Assembly: GCA_002364735.1 (NCBI GenBank)
Contig: DEZB01000001.1
Location: forward strand, 149,725-189,320
Origin: Bacteroidales bacterium UBA3143
Lineage (GTDB): Bacteria; Bacteroidota; Bacteroidia; Bacteroidales; Dysgonomonadaceae
Length of the DNA stretch: 39,596 bases
Direction: 5' to 3'
Shown here: positions 8,479 through 17,205 of the stretch, piece by piece
Numbering within the stretch: position 1 is the stretch's first letter
Layout: each line of letters starts with the position of its first letter
Notes under the pieces: model-generated
The model's input: the letters and a program-made list of their open reading frames with translations, nothing else
What the model was told of the DNA's origin: nothing
Database searches by the model: none
Made by a program: the position numbers and the translations under genes

Positions 8479-9741
8479 ATGATTGCTAAACAGTATTTTT
8501 CTGGATTTGAGGATGCTCATGAAACCTATAATGCTATATCAGAAGCAAGTGATGGAAATATATATTACATCTTGTGTTCTGGTAAACATGATGTTGGTGC
8601 GCAACTGTATGTTTACAACCCTACTTTAGATACCACTGAGTTTATTGCTGATTTATCAGAAGTTTTAGGAGAAAAAGCACAGAAATACATTTCTCAAGGA
8701 AAGAGTCACACTGAGTTTTATGAAAGTAATGGAAAATTATACTTCGCAACTCATGTTGGTTTCTACGAAATGATTGATGGAGCGCAACAAATGCCTGTTA
8801 ATCCACCAGAAGGTTATAAGCTTTATCCTGGTGGACACTTTGTTTCTTACGATATGAAAACCAGAGAAATAGAAAGTTTAGCTATAGATCCTAACAAAGA
8901 AGGTATTTTAGCAATGACAATGGACAAGGAGAGAGGGCATCTTTACGGAATTACATGGCAAACAGGTTATTTCATTCACTATGATATAGAGAAGGATGAA
9001 CTTAAAAACTTAGGTCCAATTGATGGAGCTGGAGAAAAGGGTAAAAGAGGTGATGACTATAGAGTTTTATGTCGTTCAATTTTAGTTGATCCGCGAGATG
9101 GAACAGCATACTACACTGTTTCTGATGGTGATATCTATTCTTATAATCCTTCAGATCCAATATTGAAAAAAGTAAAAGGGGTAGACCTAAGGTTGGATTA
9201 CTTTGGAACTTATGATACACAAGATGCAGGATCAATGGGATATAATTGGAGGAAAATTTTATGGTATGAACCCGAAAATAAAGCTTATGGTGTTCATGGT
9301 AATTCAGGATACCTATTTACATTTGATCCTACCAATAAAAAAATTGAAATAGTTGACAGAATTACCTCCGAGCCTTCCAAGAAATGTGGAATGTTTGACC
9401 AGTTTAGTTATGGCTATTTAGGATTCAAAATTAAAGATGGAGTTATCTATTATCTAACAGGAGCTCCAATATACGAGAATGGTAAAAGGGTTAAAGGATT
9501 AGATAAAATAAGTATGGGGGCACCTAAGGGGCTTGAGCACTTACATCTTGTAACTTATAATATACCAGAAAGAAAATATAAAGATTTAGGACCAATATTC
9601 TACGAGGATGGAACATTTCCAACTTATGTAAACTCTATTGCCCTTGGTTCGGATAATGATGTCTATACCATAGCGAGGTTTACTCATAACGGAAAAAAGG
9701 TGGATGATTTAATAAAAATCCAAATGTTGAGCCCACTCTGA
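8479..9741 (+). CDS. Beta-propeller-like protein of unknown function
   Basis: The 420-aa protein is not recognised with confidence. It is built of repeated beta-strand units with phrases such as SDGNIYYILC, NGKLYFATH, RGHLYGITW, DGTAYYTVSDGDIYSYNP, NKAYGVHGNSGYLFTFDP and DGVIYYLTG, which suggests a six- or seven-bladed propeller like those of lyases or sugar-binding proteins. No signal peptide is visible and an in-frame stop lies at 8458-8460, so the start at 8479 cannot be extended. It lies between two ceramidase-like genes in the same direction, 58 bp after the first. Its stop codon overlaps the left arm of an inverted repeat (9734-9744). Confidence 0.7.
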   Translation: MIAKQYFSGFEDAHETYNAISEASDGNIYYILCSGKHDVGAQLYVYNPTLDTTEFIADLSEVLGEKAQKYISQGKSHTEFYESNGKLYFATHVGFYEMIDGAQQMPVNPPEGYKLYPGGHFVSYDMKTREIESLAIDPNKEGILAMTMDKERGHLYGITWQTGYFIHYDIEKDELKNLGPIDGAGEKGKRGDDYRVLCRSILVDPRDGTAYYTVSDGDIYSYNPSDPILKKVKGVDLRLDYFGTYDTQDAGSMGYNWRKILWYEPENKAYGVHGNSGYLFTFDPTNKKIEIVDRITSEPSKKCGMFDQFSYGYLGFKIKDGVIYYLTGAPIYENGKRVKGLDKISMGAPKGLEHLHLVTYNIPERKYKDLGPIFYEDGTFPTYVNSIALGSDNDVYTIARFTHNGKKVDDLIKIQMLSPL

Positions 9742-9876
9742 AAACCCTCCATTGCTGATTATTAGTCTTTTTCTGCCCTTTGTCCCTGAAGGGAAAAGCC
9801 TAATAATCAGCATTCTGCTAAAGTCCTCTTTAAGTGATTTAGGGACAAGAATAAGTGAGATTGATTTTTCAGAGTG
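9734..9876. repeat. 143-bp nested inverted-repeat element
   Basis: The outer arms are perfect 11-bp inverted repeats, CACTCTGAAAA (9734-9744) and TTTTCAGAGTG (9866-9876). Inside lies a second perfect 13-bp pair (9753-9765 and 9800-9812, TGCTGATTATTAG and its complement), with a further CCCTT/AAGGG stem at 9776-9793. The left outer arm contains the stop codon of the propeller gene. It could be a small MITE-like insertion, a terminator-plus-processing structure, or an RNA element between the operon's last two genes. No coding capacity is visible. Confidence 0.55.
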
Positions 9877-9934
9877 AACTCAATACAACAATTTTAGATC
9901 GATTATATCTTCTAAGAAACTAAATAAAATAGCT

Positions 9935-11350
9935 ATGAGAATAAAAAACAAACACCTAATTTCTTATTTCATCTTGCTATATTTTTGCTTGCTTGTTTCT
10001 CCCTCTTTCGCAACTAATGGATGGAATGCAGGAGTAGCGAAATGTGTGATCACACCAAAAGAAAATATGTGGATGGCAGGATATGCATTTCGAACAAAAC
10101 CTGGGGAAGGAAAACTGCATGATTTATGGGCTAAAGTTTTATTTTTAGAAGATTCAGTGGGTAATTCGGCTTTATTGGTAACATCTGATATTGTTTACTT
10201 TACTAAGGGGGTTTCAGACTTGATACGTCAGGAATTAAAAGAATCTTTGGGATTAGACAAAGCTCAAATTATTTTAAATAGCTCTCACACACATTCTGGT
10301 CCAGAGTTAATAGGGAATAATTTTAGGTACACTTATGCTAAACATTTCGATCAATTATATGAGACCAATGGCAAATATCACAAGATGAGTGAAGACTATT
10401 CTTATTGGCTAATAAAAACAATCGTTAAATTGGCAGAGGAGGCAAAACACGCTAAACAGCCAGTAAATATATATTCAGGCAATGGCACTGTCAGGTTTCA
10501 AGTAAATCGTCGCAGCAATAAAGAGTCTGAACTTACCAATACTCACGCTTTAAAAGGACCAAACGATTTTTCGGTGCCAGTTTTAAAAATAGAAGACAAA
10601 CAAAAGAATATAAAAGCAATTGTATTTGGTTATGCATGTCATGCTACTGTATTAAATGGTTATGAATGGTCGGGTGATTATCCTGGTTTTGCGCAAATTG
10701 AATTAGAAGAGAAGTATGAAGGAGCTATGGCAATGTTCTTTCAGGGAGCTGGAGCAGATTTGAATCCAATACCACGTAGAACAATTCCTCTTGCTAAACA
10801 ATATGGTGAAGAGCTTGCTGTTGCAGTTGAACGCACACTGAATGACGATATGCAGTTTCTTACACCCACTTTAGAAACTAATTATTCTGAGATAAACCTC
10901 CGTTTCGGTCAGTCGGATTTAAGCGCAAGAAAACAAATGGAAGATATTGTTAAAGAATCATCTGATTTTCCTGACTATGATAAACGTAATGCAAAGTATG
11001 TTTTGGAACAGCTGAATTCTGGGAAAAACTTGACAACTTCATCCTATCCATTTCCTGTTCAAGTATGGAAAATTGGTCAGCAGCTCATTTTATCTTTAGG
11101 AGGTGAGTTAACTGTTGGTTATACCATAAAGCTAAAAGAGATTTTCGGTGAAAACATTTTCGTTTTAGGTTACAGCAATGATGTGATGGGTTATATACCA
11201 ACTAAAGAGATACTAAATGAAGGCGGATATGAAGGAACTCGGGCTCCAGTGCCTTCAATGTCATGGACAAAAGATATTGAAGATAATATTATTAATGAAG
11301 CTATTCGATTAGTTTCTGAAACATCTTATCATTATTCAATAAAAAAGTAA
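9935..11350 (+). CDS. Secreted neutral/alkaline ceramidase-like hydrolase (second paralogue)
   Basis: The 471-aa protein has a signal peptide (about 1-26, ending VSPSFA) and the same single domain as the protein encoded at 7047: VAKCVITP, WMAGYAFRT, SSHTHSGP (H118, H120), YACHATVL (H236) and WSGDYPGFAQIE with the presumed nucleophile S246, then FFQGAGADLNPIPRR and GYSNDVMGYIPT. The active-site set is intact, so it is probably an active zinc amidohydrolase of the ceramidase superfamily. Motifs are shared along the whole length with the first paralogue, which indicates an old tandem duplication with divergence. It is separated from the propeller gene by 193 bp that contain a nested inverted repeat, and may have its own promoter. 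Confidence 0.82.
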   Translation: MRIKNKHLISYFILLYFCLLVSPSFATNGWNAGVAKCVITPKENMWMAGYAFRTKPGEGKLHDLWAKVLFLEDSVGNSALLVTSDIVYFTKGVSDLIRQELKESLGLDKAQIILNSSHTHSGPELIGNNFRYTYAKHFDQLYETNGKYHKMSEDYSYWLIKTIVKLAEEAKHAKQPVNIYSGNGTVRFQVNRRSNKESELTNTHALKGPNDFSVPVLKIEDKQKNIKAIVFGYACHATVLNGYEWSGDYPGFAQIELEEKYEGAMAMFFQGAGADLNPIPRRTIPLAKQYGEELAVAVERTLNDDMQFLTPTLETNYSEINLRFGQSDLSARKQMEDIVKESSDFPDYDKRNAKYVLEQLNSGKNLTTSSYPFPVQVWKIGQQLILSLGGELTVGYTIKLKEIFGENIFVLGYSNDVMGYIPTKEILNEGGYEGTRAPVPSMSWTKDIEDNIINEAIRLVSETSYHYSIKK

Positions 11351-11413
11351 GGCGTTTCTTAAAATATTAAATCTCCATGAGTAACGGTGTCCATTTTTCT
11401 AATCGAGACAGGG

Positions 11414-12904
11414 TTAGAATAATTTTGAAGTAATGTTGACAACCACTTTATTATTCGCTTTCACATCTGTATTCACATCTATAATTGAATAACCCGTGTT
11501 TTCAATTGTTTGGAATATCTCGCCACCTTCCACTTCATACTCGCCTTTTTCCATTACGAATCTAATTTTGCATTTTGGTAAATCCACAGAAAACAGATTC
11601 TCTATGGTTGCCTGATTGCTTTTATGTTTGCCATTATTATCATTTGCAAAATCGAGTGTCAAGTTCATTACAAAATCGTTGTGATTTGCAGTTGGGTTTT
11701 GACAAAACCTCATTGGCTCGGAATATTTATATGACTCACCGTCAACATGGAAAATTCGGAAAAAGCCCAAGTTCTTTTCCCAGTCATTTATTTCCCCACT
11801 TCTACACACAACACCAGGGCGTGTATTCAAAGTGGGAGTCACACCAACTAATTCATCAAAAGGAGTATGATTGTGTCCATTGAGTAAAATGTTAATATGA
11901 TGCTTATCTAAAAACAAAGTGTCGATATTGTCGTGTTTATGTTGTCCTAATATGCGTAATTCGCCTGCTCCATTTTCTTCTAAAAACTGTTCATGCACTT
12001 TTCCCTGTAAGCCTGACATGATTGCCGCACTTGGAGTTTCATTTTCAGTATCTCCCAATGAATCGTCCGAAAGGATGATGCGAGTGCCTGCAAATGTGAA
12101 CCCATGAGTTCGTTTTCCCATATGTTTGTTCCATTGCAGTGTTTTCGCAAGATAATCATCCTTGGAGACTCCATAGAAATCATGATTGCCCGGCGTTAGA
12201 AATGTGGGACTATTAAAACCATAAATTCCCGAAAACCCATTCGCTCCATAAAATAGATTATTGTACTTTTCTTCAATCAATGGTCTGCTATCTGCTTCAT
12301 AGTTTCTAACACCATTCCAACCTGCTGAGTCAGCATCAAACATAGTGTAGTCCATAATATTGTCACCAGTGATTATTATAAAATCAGGTGAGATAATATT
12401 TGCCACCTCTATAAAACTATCCAGCAACTCCAACTCCTTAGCATATCCATCTTCTGCTGTCCCAACCCATTCCCTCGTCACATGCAAGTCGCTGATATGT
12501 ATAAAACTATGAGCAGGATTAAACTGTTTAACTACTTTCACCGATTTGGGAGAAATACTCACTTCACCTCCACAATATATATGCAGGTCGTATAGTTCCT
12601 CAGGAGTTGCCTCTGGAATGTTTGCCCATATTCTATTGTTAACCGTGCTTTTGGTGTAATGGTCAAACTCAAACATTCCAATTTCAACAGAATCAATCTC
12701 CACCAATAGCTGATGATGAGTAGCAATAAGAGCAATTGAGTCTATCTCTTGAAACTTGATATTATCAAACAATATATCAAAGCTGTTTCCTCTTTCAACT
12801 ATAGCTGTTGTTGCTCTCCACGGATATACTATGTTATTGGCAGTAACACTCAATGACAATGCAACTAATAAAAAGTGGAGAATATAAAGTGTAATCTTTT
12901 TCAT
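11414..12904 (-). CDS. Secreted calcineurin-like metallophosphoesterase
   Basis: The 496-aa protein has a signal peptide (about 1-22) and a beta-rich N-terminal domain (about 23-130), followed by a calcineurin-like phosphoesterase domain. The five metal-site motifs are in order: HISDLHV (D139, H141), TGDN (D181), PGNHD (N240, H241), a histidine in LGQHKHDN and NGHNHT. A C-terminal beta domain (about 390-496) follows. Such two-metal enzymes hydrolyse phosphomonoesters or diesters; the layout resembles TMEM62-like and purple-acid-phosphatase-like exported enzymes. The substrate is unknown. The gene converges on the ceramidase cluster, with only 63 bp between the stops, so it is separately transcribed. 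Confidence 0.85.
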   Translation of the reverse strand: MKKITLYILHFLLVALSLSVTANNIVYPWRATTAIVERGNSFDILFDNIKFQEIDSIALIATHHQLLVEIDSVEIGMFEFDHYTKSTVNNRIWANIPEATPEELYDLHIYCGGEVSISPKSVKVVKQFNPAHSFIHISDLHVTREWVGTAEDGYAKELELLDSFIEVANIISPDFIIITGDNIMDYTMFDADSAGWNGVRNYEADSRPLIEEKYNNLFYGANGFSGIYGFNSPTFLTPGNHDFYGVSKDDYLAKTLQWNKHMGKRTHGFTFAGTRIILSDDSLGDTENETPSAAIMSGLQGKVHEQFLEENGAGELRILGQHKHDNIDTLFLDKHHINILLNGHNHTPFDELVGVTPTLNTRPGVVCRSGEINDWEKNLGFFRIFHVDGESYKYSEPMRFCQNPTANHNDFVMNLTLDFANDNNGKHKSNQATIENLFSVDLPKCKIRFVMEKGEYEVEGGEIFQTIENTGYSIIDVNTDVKANNKVVVNITSKLF

Positions 12905-12927
12905 TTTAATTTGTTTAAAATTGAGAG

Positions 12928-13041
12928 CTATATGCTATGTCTTGATTTTGAATTGGAACGGGTAGATCCTAACATGAGTGCCATACAAACTAAAATAAAC
13001 AGCACGGTCTTTTTTGTAATTCTTTTCATCTTAATTTTCAT
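12928..13041 (-). CDS. Possible small membrane or exported peptide
   Basis: A 37-codon frame starts at the ATG at 13041 and ends 23 bp before the phosphoesterase start, on the same strand. The peptide begins with a strongly basic stretch (MKIKMKRITKK), then a hydrophobic segment (TVLFILVCMALMLG) and a short polar tail, which is a signal-peptide or membrane-anchor layout. A second ATG at 13029 is possible. Position and composition suggest a leader or small membrane protein co-transcribed with the phosphoesterase, but chance cannot be excluded at this length. Confidence 0.3.
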   Translation of the reverse strand: MKIKMKRITKKTVLFILVCMALMLGSTRSNSKSRHSI

Positions 13042-13193
13042 CTTAAATTAGCGCAGAATCATTCTAAAAAGAAGGGCTATCTACGTGATATTATTCTCTA
13101 TCAACGTTGTTGGATTGTTACTTGTTGTAAAGATATAAAAACCATTCGAACCCAAAACAAAAGTTTTCCCCTTTCCCTTTTCTTTTTTTGTCC

Positions 13194-13201
13194 TATCTTT
13201 G
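13194..13201 (+). promoter_or_regulatory. -7 promoter element (TATCTTTG) of the zinc peptidase gene
   Basis: TATCTTTG is an exact match to the Bacteroidetes -7 consensus TAnnTTTG and lies 32 bp before the peptidase start at 13234. A clear -33 TTTG is not seen at the expected distance; that position is pyrimidine-rich. Confidence 0.5.
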
Positions 13202-13233
13202 ACCCCTCATTTAAACTTAAAACATGCTTCATC

Positions 13234-15321
13234 ATGGTGAAAAGATATGTCCTATTGATAGTTTTAGTAACGATTGCTTCCGTTTTAGTAAATGCAAATA
13301 AACAGCCCAACGAAACTCAAAAAGCAACTACTCCAATGATAGATAAAATATTTATAACAGAATTGAACGTAAAGAACGTAGTGGATTCTTTATCTACAAC
13401 AGTAACCAACCCCAATATGTTTCGCATAAAACGAGGAGTGCAACAAGTAGCCAACTTGTGGCGCGAAGAAGATGGTTCTGCAAAAGAGTATGAGTCATTT
13501 TGTGTTGAAAATTTTGTTTCAGATTCAACCTCGCTCTCTCAACTGTTCAGTAAGTTGGAACGAAACTTTGAATTGTTCAGTGGCTACTTCCATAACATAG
13601 ACCTCAAGCTAAAAGAACCACTACAATTGGAAGGTCCTGCTATAGAACCTATTGATATGATGTTTGGCGGGTATGATGTATCGGCGCATCTCAATGATGA
13701 TATGTATAGTTCAAAAATTGCCTTTATCACTGCCCTCAATTTTCCTTTCTATTCGCTGGAAGAAAAAACTAACCTTGGCGACAATTGGAGCAGACAAGAA
13801 TGGGCATTTGCGCGCATGGGCGATCGGTTTATATCGCGCGTTCCTGCAGAACTGCAACAACACATTTCGCGCACCCTCACCAATGCCGATGCCTATATTT
13901 CTGACTACAACATCTATATGGGGCATCTTTTGAACAATGATGGCGAGAAGCTTTTTCCTGAAGATATGAAACTCATCACCCATTGGGGATTGCGTGACGA
14001 GCTCAAATCGAACTACGCCGATGCTGAAAACGGATTGGAAAAACAACGCATGGTGTATAAAGTGATGCAACGCATTGTTGATCAAACCATCCCTCAACAA
14101 GTAATAAATAGCGGTGCATACGACTGGGATATAGAAAACAATAAGATATTTACCTCTGAAGGCAAAGAGGTGGAGGTTACACCTGAACTTGATACACGAT
14201 ATAAGGTTTTCCTCGAAAACTTCCATGCCATGAAGCAATTAGATCCCTACTCAGTGCACTATCCCAATCAATTGAAACGTGCTTTTGATGAAACCATGGA
14301 AGTGCCTCAAAAAGATGTTGAAAAACTATTTGTTGATTTGCTTTCATCGCCCATCGTAAAAGAGGTGGCCTCATTTATTGAATCACGACTTGGTCGTTCG
14401 TTAGAGCCTTTCGATATTTGGTACAACGGTTTCAAATCAAGAGGTGGGGTTCCTGAAGAAGAACTAACTGCCATCACTTCAAAGAAATATCCGAACGCAG
14501 CAGCAGTTGAAGCCGATTTGCCACGCATGTTGCACGAATTGGGTTGGGAAAAAGATAAAGCAAACGAAATAACTTCGTTGATTACTGTAGATGCTTCACG
14601 AGGTGCCGGACATGCCTGGGGTGCAGGCATGCGCAACGATATATCGCACTTGCGCACACGCATTGGCAAAGAGGGTATGGACTATAAAGGTTACAACATT
14701 GCAGTGCATGAGTTTGGACACAATGTGGAGCAAACCATCACCATGAATGATGTTGATTACTATATGTTAAACGGTGTCCCCAACACTTCTTTCACAGAAG
14801 CCATTGCATTTTTGTTTCAAAAACGAGACATGGATCTGTTGGGTTTGAAGCAAACCAATCCGAACGACGATTATTATTTGGCATTGGATAGCTTCTGGTC
14901 GAGCTTTGAAATAATGGGAGTATCTTTGGTGGACATTCAAGTGTGGGAATGGATGTACGCACATCCCGACGCTACACCTGCGCAACTGAAAGAGGCAGTA
15001 ATATCGATTGCCAAAAATGTGTGGAGCACCTACTATGCCGATATATTGGGTGGACATGATGAAACCCTTTTGGGCATATACTCTCACATGATTGACTATC
15101 CGCTCTACTTACCCAATTATCCAATGGGTCATGTTATAGATTTTCAAATTGAGCAACAAGTGAAAGGGGAAAACATGGCCAGCGAAATAGAACGTATGCT
15201 TACCCAAGGTCGAATCATTCCACAAATTTGGATGAGGAATGCGGTTGGGAAAGAGATTTCGATTGAATCGTTGTTAAACTCTACGCAGGAAGCGCTTGAA
15301 AAAATAAAAGGTGTAAATTGA
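13234..15321 (+). CDS. Exported HEFGH zinc metallopeptidase (M3-like)
   Basis: The 695-aa protein has an N-terminal hydrophobic signal (about 5-22, VLLIVLVTIASVLVNA) and a large helical body. The zinc-binding motif HEFGH is at H492-H496 and the likely third ligand is E522 in TSFTEAIAFLF, 26 residues later, the arrangement of gluzincins such as family M3 oligopeptidases. The body is mostly helix-forming, consistent with an M3-type closed cleft for oligopeptides. No lipobox is seen, so periplasmic location is likely. It is a single gene with its own -7 element at 13194. The start of the next gene lies 66 bp downstream in the same direction. The exact peptidase family is uncertain. Confidence 0.8.
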   Translation: MVKRYVLLIVLVTIASVLVNANKQPNETQKATTPMIDKIFITELNVKNVVDSLSTTVTNPNMFRIKRGVQQVANLWREEDGSAKEYESFCVENFVSDSTSLSQLFSKLERNFELFSGYFHNIDLKLKEPLQLEGPAIEPIDMMFGGYDVSAHLNDDMYSSKIAFITALNFPFYSLEEKTNLGDNWSRQEWAFARMGDRFISRVPAELQQHISRTLTNADAYISDYNIYMGHLLNNDGEKLFPEDMKLITHWGLRDELKSNYADAENGLEKQRMVYKVMQRIVDQTIPQQVINSGAYDWDIENNKIFTSEGKEVEVTPELDTRYKVFLENFHAMKQLDPYSVHYPNQLKRAFDETMEVPQKDVEKLFVDLLSSPIVKEVASFIESRLGRSLEPFDIWYNGFKSRGGVPEEELTAITSKKYPNAAAVEADLPRMLHELGWEKDKANEITSLITVDASRGAGHAWGAGMRNDISHLRTRIGKEGMDYKGYNIAVHEFGHNVEQTITMNDVDYYMLNGVPNTSFTEAIAFLFQKRDMDLLGLKQTNPNDDYYLALDSFWSSFEIMGVSLVDIQVWEWMYAHPDATPAQLKEAVISIAKNVWSTYYADILGGHDETLLGIYSHMIDYPLYLPNYPMGHVIDFQIEQQVKGENMASEIERMLTQGRIIPQIWMRNAVGKEISIESLLNSTQEALEKIKGVN

Positions 15322-15387
15322 CAGCATAGATTCAATAAATTGTTATATTTGAATGTTCAGTTTAAGATCAATCAAACTTTTTCAATT

Positions 15388-16605
15388 ATGCAAACACACA
15401 TTAAACATTTTAATTTCTATCGAAACCTCTTTGCAGTAGTAGCTGCTATGTTATTGATAACTTATCCAGCTATCTCACAACAAAAAAAGGCTCTGTCTTC
15501 TAACAAAGATTATCATGTTGCAGCCTATATATGGCCTTCTTGTCATCACGATGCTCGTTTTGGTGATATGCTGTGGCCTGAAAAAACGGGCGAATGGGAA
15601 ATTATAAAAAAAGGAACTCCTCGATTTGAAGGGCACTACCAACCCAAAATGCCTTTGTGGGGCTATGAATTGGACGATGATCCAAAGGTGATGGAGAAAT
15701 GGATTGATGCAGCAACTGATCACGGTGTCAATGTTTTTATTTTTGATTGGTATTGGTTTGGCGATGGACCATTTTTAGAAAGTTCTCTCAACAACGGATT
15801 TTTGAAAGCAAAGAACAATGAAAAGATGGATTTCTACCTTATGTGGGCAAACCACGATGTGAAAAGGAACTACTGGAATGTGCATGATTACAAAGATGAC
15901 ACATCGCAACTCTGGGATGGTGCAGTTGATTTGAAGAACTTTAAAATAATTGTGGATAGGGTTATCAATCAATATTTTAAAAAGCCCAATTACTTTAAAA
16001 TAGATGGAAATCCCGTCTTCTCTATATTTAGTCGCGACAACCTTATAGAAGGACTTGGAAGCATAGAGGAAGCAAGAAAAGCATTGGATTACTTCAGAGC
16101 AGAAACCAAAAAAGCTGGATTTGCAGATTTACATGTTCAGTTAGTGATGCATGGCGGACCAAACAAAAATGTGCTCGAGCAGATTGAAAAACTGGGCGCA
16201 AACAGCATAACTGAATACAACTGGGGCGCCCCTCATCCCGAAGACTACTTACAGTGGGGAGCCTTGGCAATCGATAGATTACACGAATGGGAGTCGCACG
16301 TATCCATCCCTTTTTTCCCAAATGCATCAATAGGATGGGATGATTCTCCACGTTTTCCACACAAAGGAAAAGAGCATGTAGTACATTATAATGCATCTCC
16401 CGAAAGCTTTGCTGCTTTTCTCCAAAAAACAAAAGAGTATTGCGACCAAAGACCTGAACAGCCTGCACTTATCACCCTGTTTTCTTGGAACGAATGGATT
16501 GAAGGAAGCTACTTGTTGCCCGACATGAAATATGGATTTCAATATTTAGATGCTGTAAAAAGAGTGATGAATGGAGAGTTTGAACAGTATGGCGGGAAGG
16601 AGTGA
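15388..16605 (+). CDS. Secreted WbsX/GH99-like (endo-mannosidase-type) protein
   Basis: The 405-aa protein (from the ATG at 15388) has a signal peptide ending near TYPAISQQ and one domain of the WbsX/glycoside hydrolase 99-like type: VAAYIWPSCHHD, FDWYWFGDGPFL, MWANHD, QLVMHGG, NSITEYNWG and the diagnostic SWNEWIEGSYLLP (about 366-378) near the end. Related proteins are annotated either as glycosyltransferases (WbsX) or as GH99/GH71-like endo-alpha-mannosidases; with an export signal a hydrolase is more likely. An in-frame ATG at 15340 would add 16 residues in front of the signal and is disfavoured. It follows the peptidase by 66 bp and may be co-transcribed with it. Confidence 0.8.
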   Translation: MQTHIKHFNFYRNLFAVVAAMLLITYPAISQQKKALSSNKDYHVAAYIWPSCHHDARFGDMLWPEKTGEWEIIKKGTPRFEGHYQPKMPLWGYELDDDPKVMEKWIDAATDHGVNVFIFDWYWFGDGPFLESSLNNGFLKAKNNEKMDFYLMWANHDVKRNYWNVHDYKDDTSQLWDGAVDLKNFKIIVDRVINQYFKKPNYFKIDGNPVFSIFSRDNLIEGLGSIEEARKALDYFRAETKKAGFADLHVQLVMHGGPNKNVLEQIEKLGANSITEYNWGAPHPEDYLQWGALAIDRLHEWESHVSIPFFPNASIGWDDSPRFPHKGKEHVVHYNASPESFAAFLQKTKEYCDQRPEQPALITLFSWNEWIEGSYLLPDMKYGFQYLDAVKRVMNGEFEQYGGKE

Positions 16606-16760
16606 AGTAATAAAAACAGATTGCTTTCTCTTTTAACCATCCAAGGTTATTTAGCTTATATCATTTGAGTGTTTTTTAAACCATAAAGCATATTTGTTAA
16701 ACTTCTTATTAAAGCAATATGCTATATACTATGTTAGAGAATCTAAGATTATCTAAACAG

Positions 16761-16807
16761 AAAAAAGGTGTAAACAAAGTCATGATGGACTTAATTTACA
16801 CCTTTTT
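16761..16807 (-). terminator. Intrinsic terminator of tRNA-Ser
   Basis: A perfect 13-bp inverted repeat (16762-16774 with 16795-16807, GGTGTAAA arms flanked by A/T runs) contains a smaller AAGTC/GACTT stem in its loop. Read on the minus strand it lies just downstream of the tRNA 3' end and finishes in a run of six T. The A/T flanks allow it to work for both strands. Confidence 0.7.
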
Positions 16808-16812
16808 GTCTC

Positions 16813-16902
16813 TGGCGGAAGCGGGGGGATTCGAACCCCCGGTACAGTTACCCGTACGTCAGTTTAGCAAACTGGTGGTTTCAGCCACTCACCCACACTT
16901 CC
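16813..16902 (-). tRNA. tRNA-Ser (GCT anticodon)
   Basis: Read on the minus strand the gene begins GGAAGTG at 16902 and ends CGCTTCC plus discriminator G (16816) and an encoded CCA (16815-16813). The anticodon GCT sits at 16868-16866 within CAGTTTGCTAAACTG, a perfect 5-bp anticodon stem. The GGTTCGAATCC T-loop is standard and a long variable arm (GTACGGGTAACTGTAC region) marks a class II serine tRNA. It reads AGC/AGU codons. Confidence 0.95.
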
Positions 16903-16940
16903 TTTTGTATATTGTTTGAATGCTGAAATAATTTCGGATG

Positions 16941-16972
16941 CAAATATACATGTTTGTTTTTGACTTGTCAAA
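16941..16972 (-). promoter_or_regulatory. Promoter of tRNA-Ser
   Basis: On the minus strand, TTTG (16972-16969) is followed after 20 bp by TATATTTG (16948-16941), an exact fit to the Bacteroidetes -33/-7 consensus (TTTG, TAnnTTTG), ending about 39 bp before the tRNA 5' end. An interrupted palindrome, TTTTTGAC-TT-GTCAAAAA (16957-16974), overlaps the -33 box. Confidence 0.7.
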
Positions 16973-17086
16973 AAAAAGGATGAATATTTTAATGCGATTC
17001 CGCTTTCTTGCTGCTTATTCATCTTTATCACTAAATTATTGAAATGCTTATTACAAAAACGAAGAATGGATGTGAGGGTTTTTCTC

Positions 17087-17094
17087 TACCTTTG
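17087..17094 (+). promoter_or_regulatory. -7 promoter element (TACCTTTG) before mltG
   Basis: TACCTTTG matches TAnnTTTG and lies 112 bp before the mltG start, implying a leader of about 100 nt. No clear -33 box is visible at the expected distance. Confidence 0.45.
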
Positions 17095-17205
17095 TATCCG
17101 CAAAATACTTATTGTTTTATAAGAGAAAGAACAAACAGTAGTCTAATGTGGTTTAAATATTCATTCCTTTCATGTGAGAGGAAAAGCAATAATATGTTTT
17201 AAAGT

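Noticed and set aside
3713..11350. Canonical polysaccharide utilisation locus
   Set aside because: No SusC-like transporter, SusD-like lipoprotein or hybrid two-component regulator is present in the window.
13711..14238. Minus-strand 175-residue frame inside the zinc peptidase gene
   Set aside because: It lies fully antisense to a convincing peptidase gene and shows no recognisable domain.
16719..16919. Plus-strand 66-residue frame over tRNA-Ser
   Set aside because: It is the antisense shadow of the tRNA; AGGFEPP-type peptides are a well-known artefact of tRNA-Ser genes.
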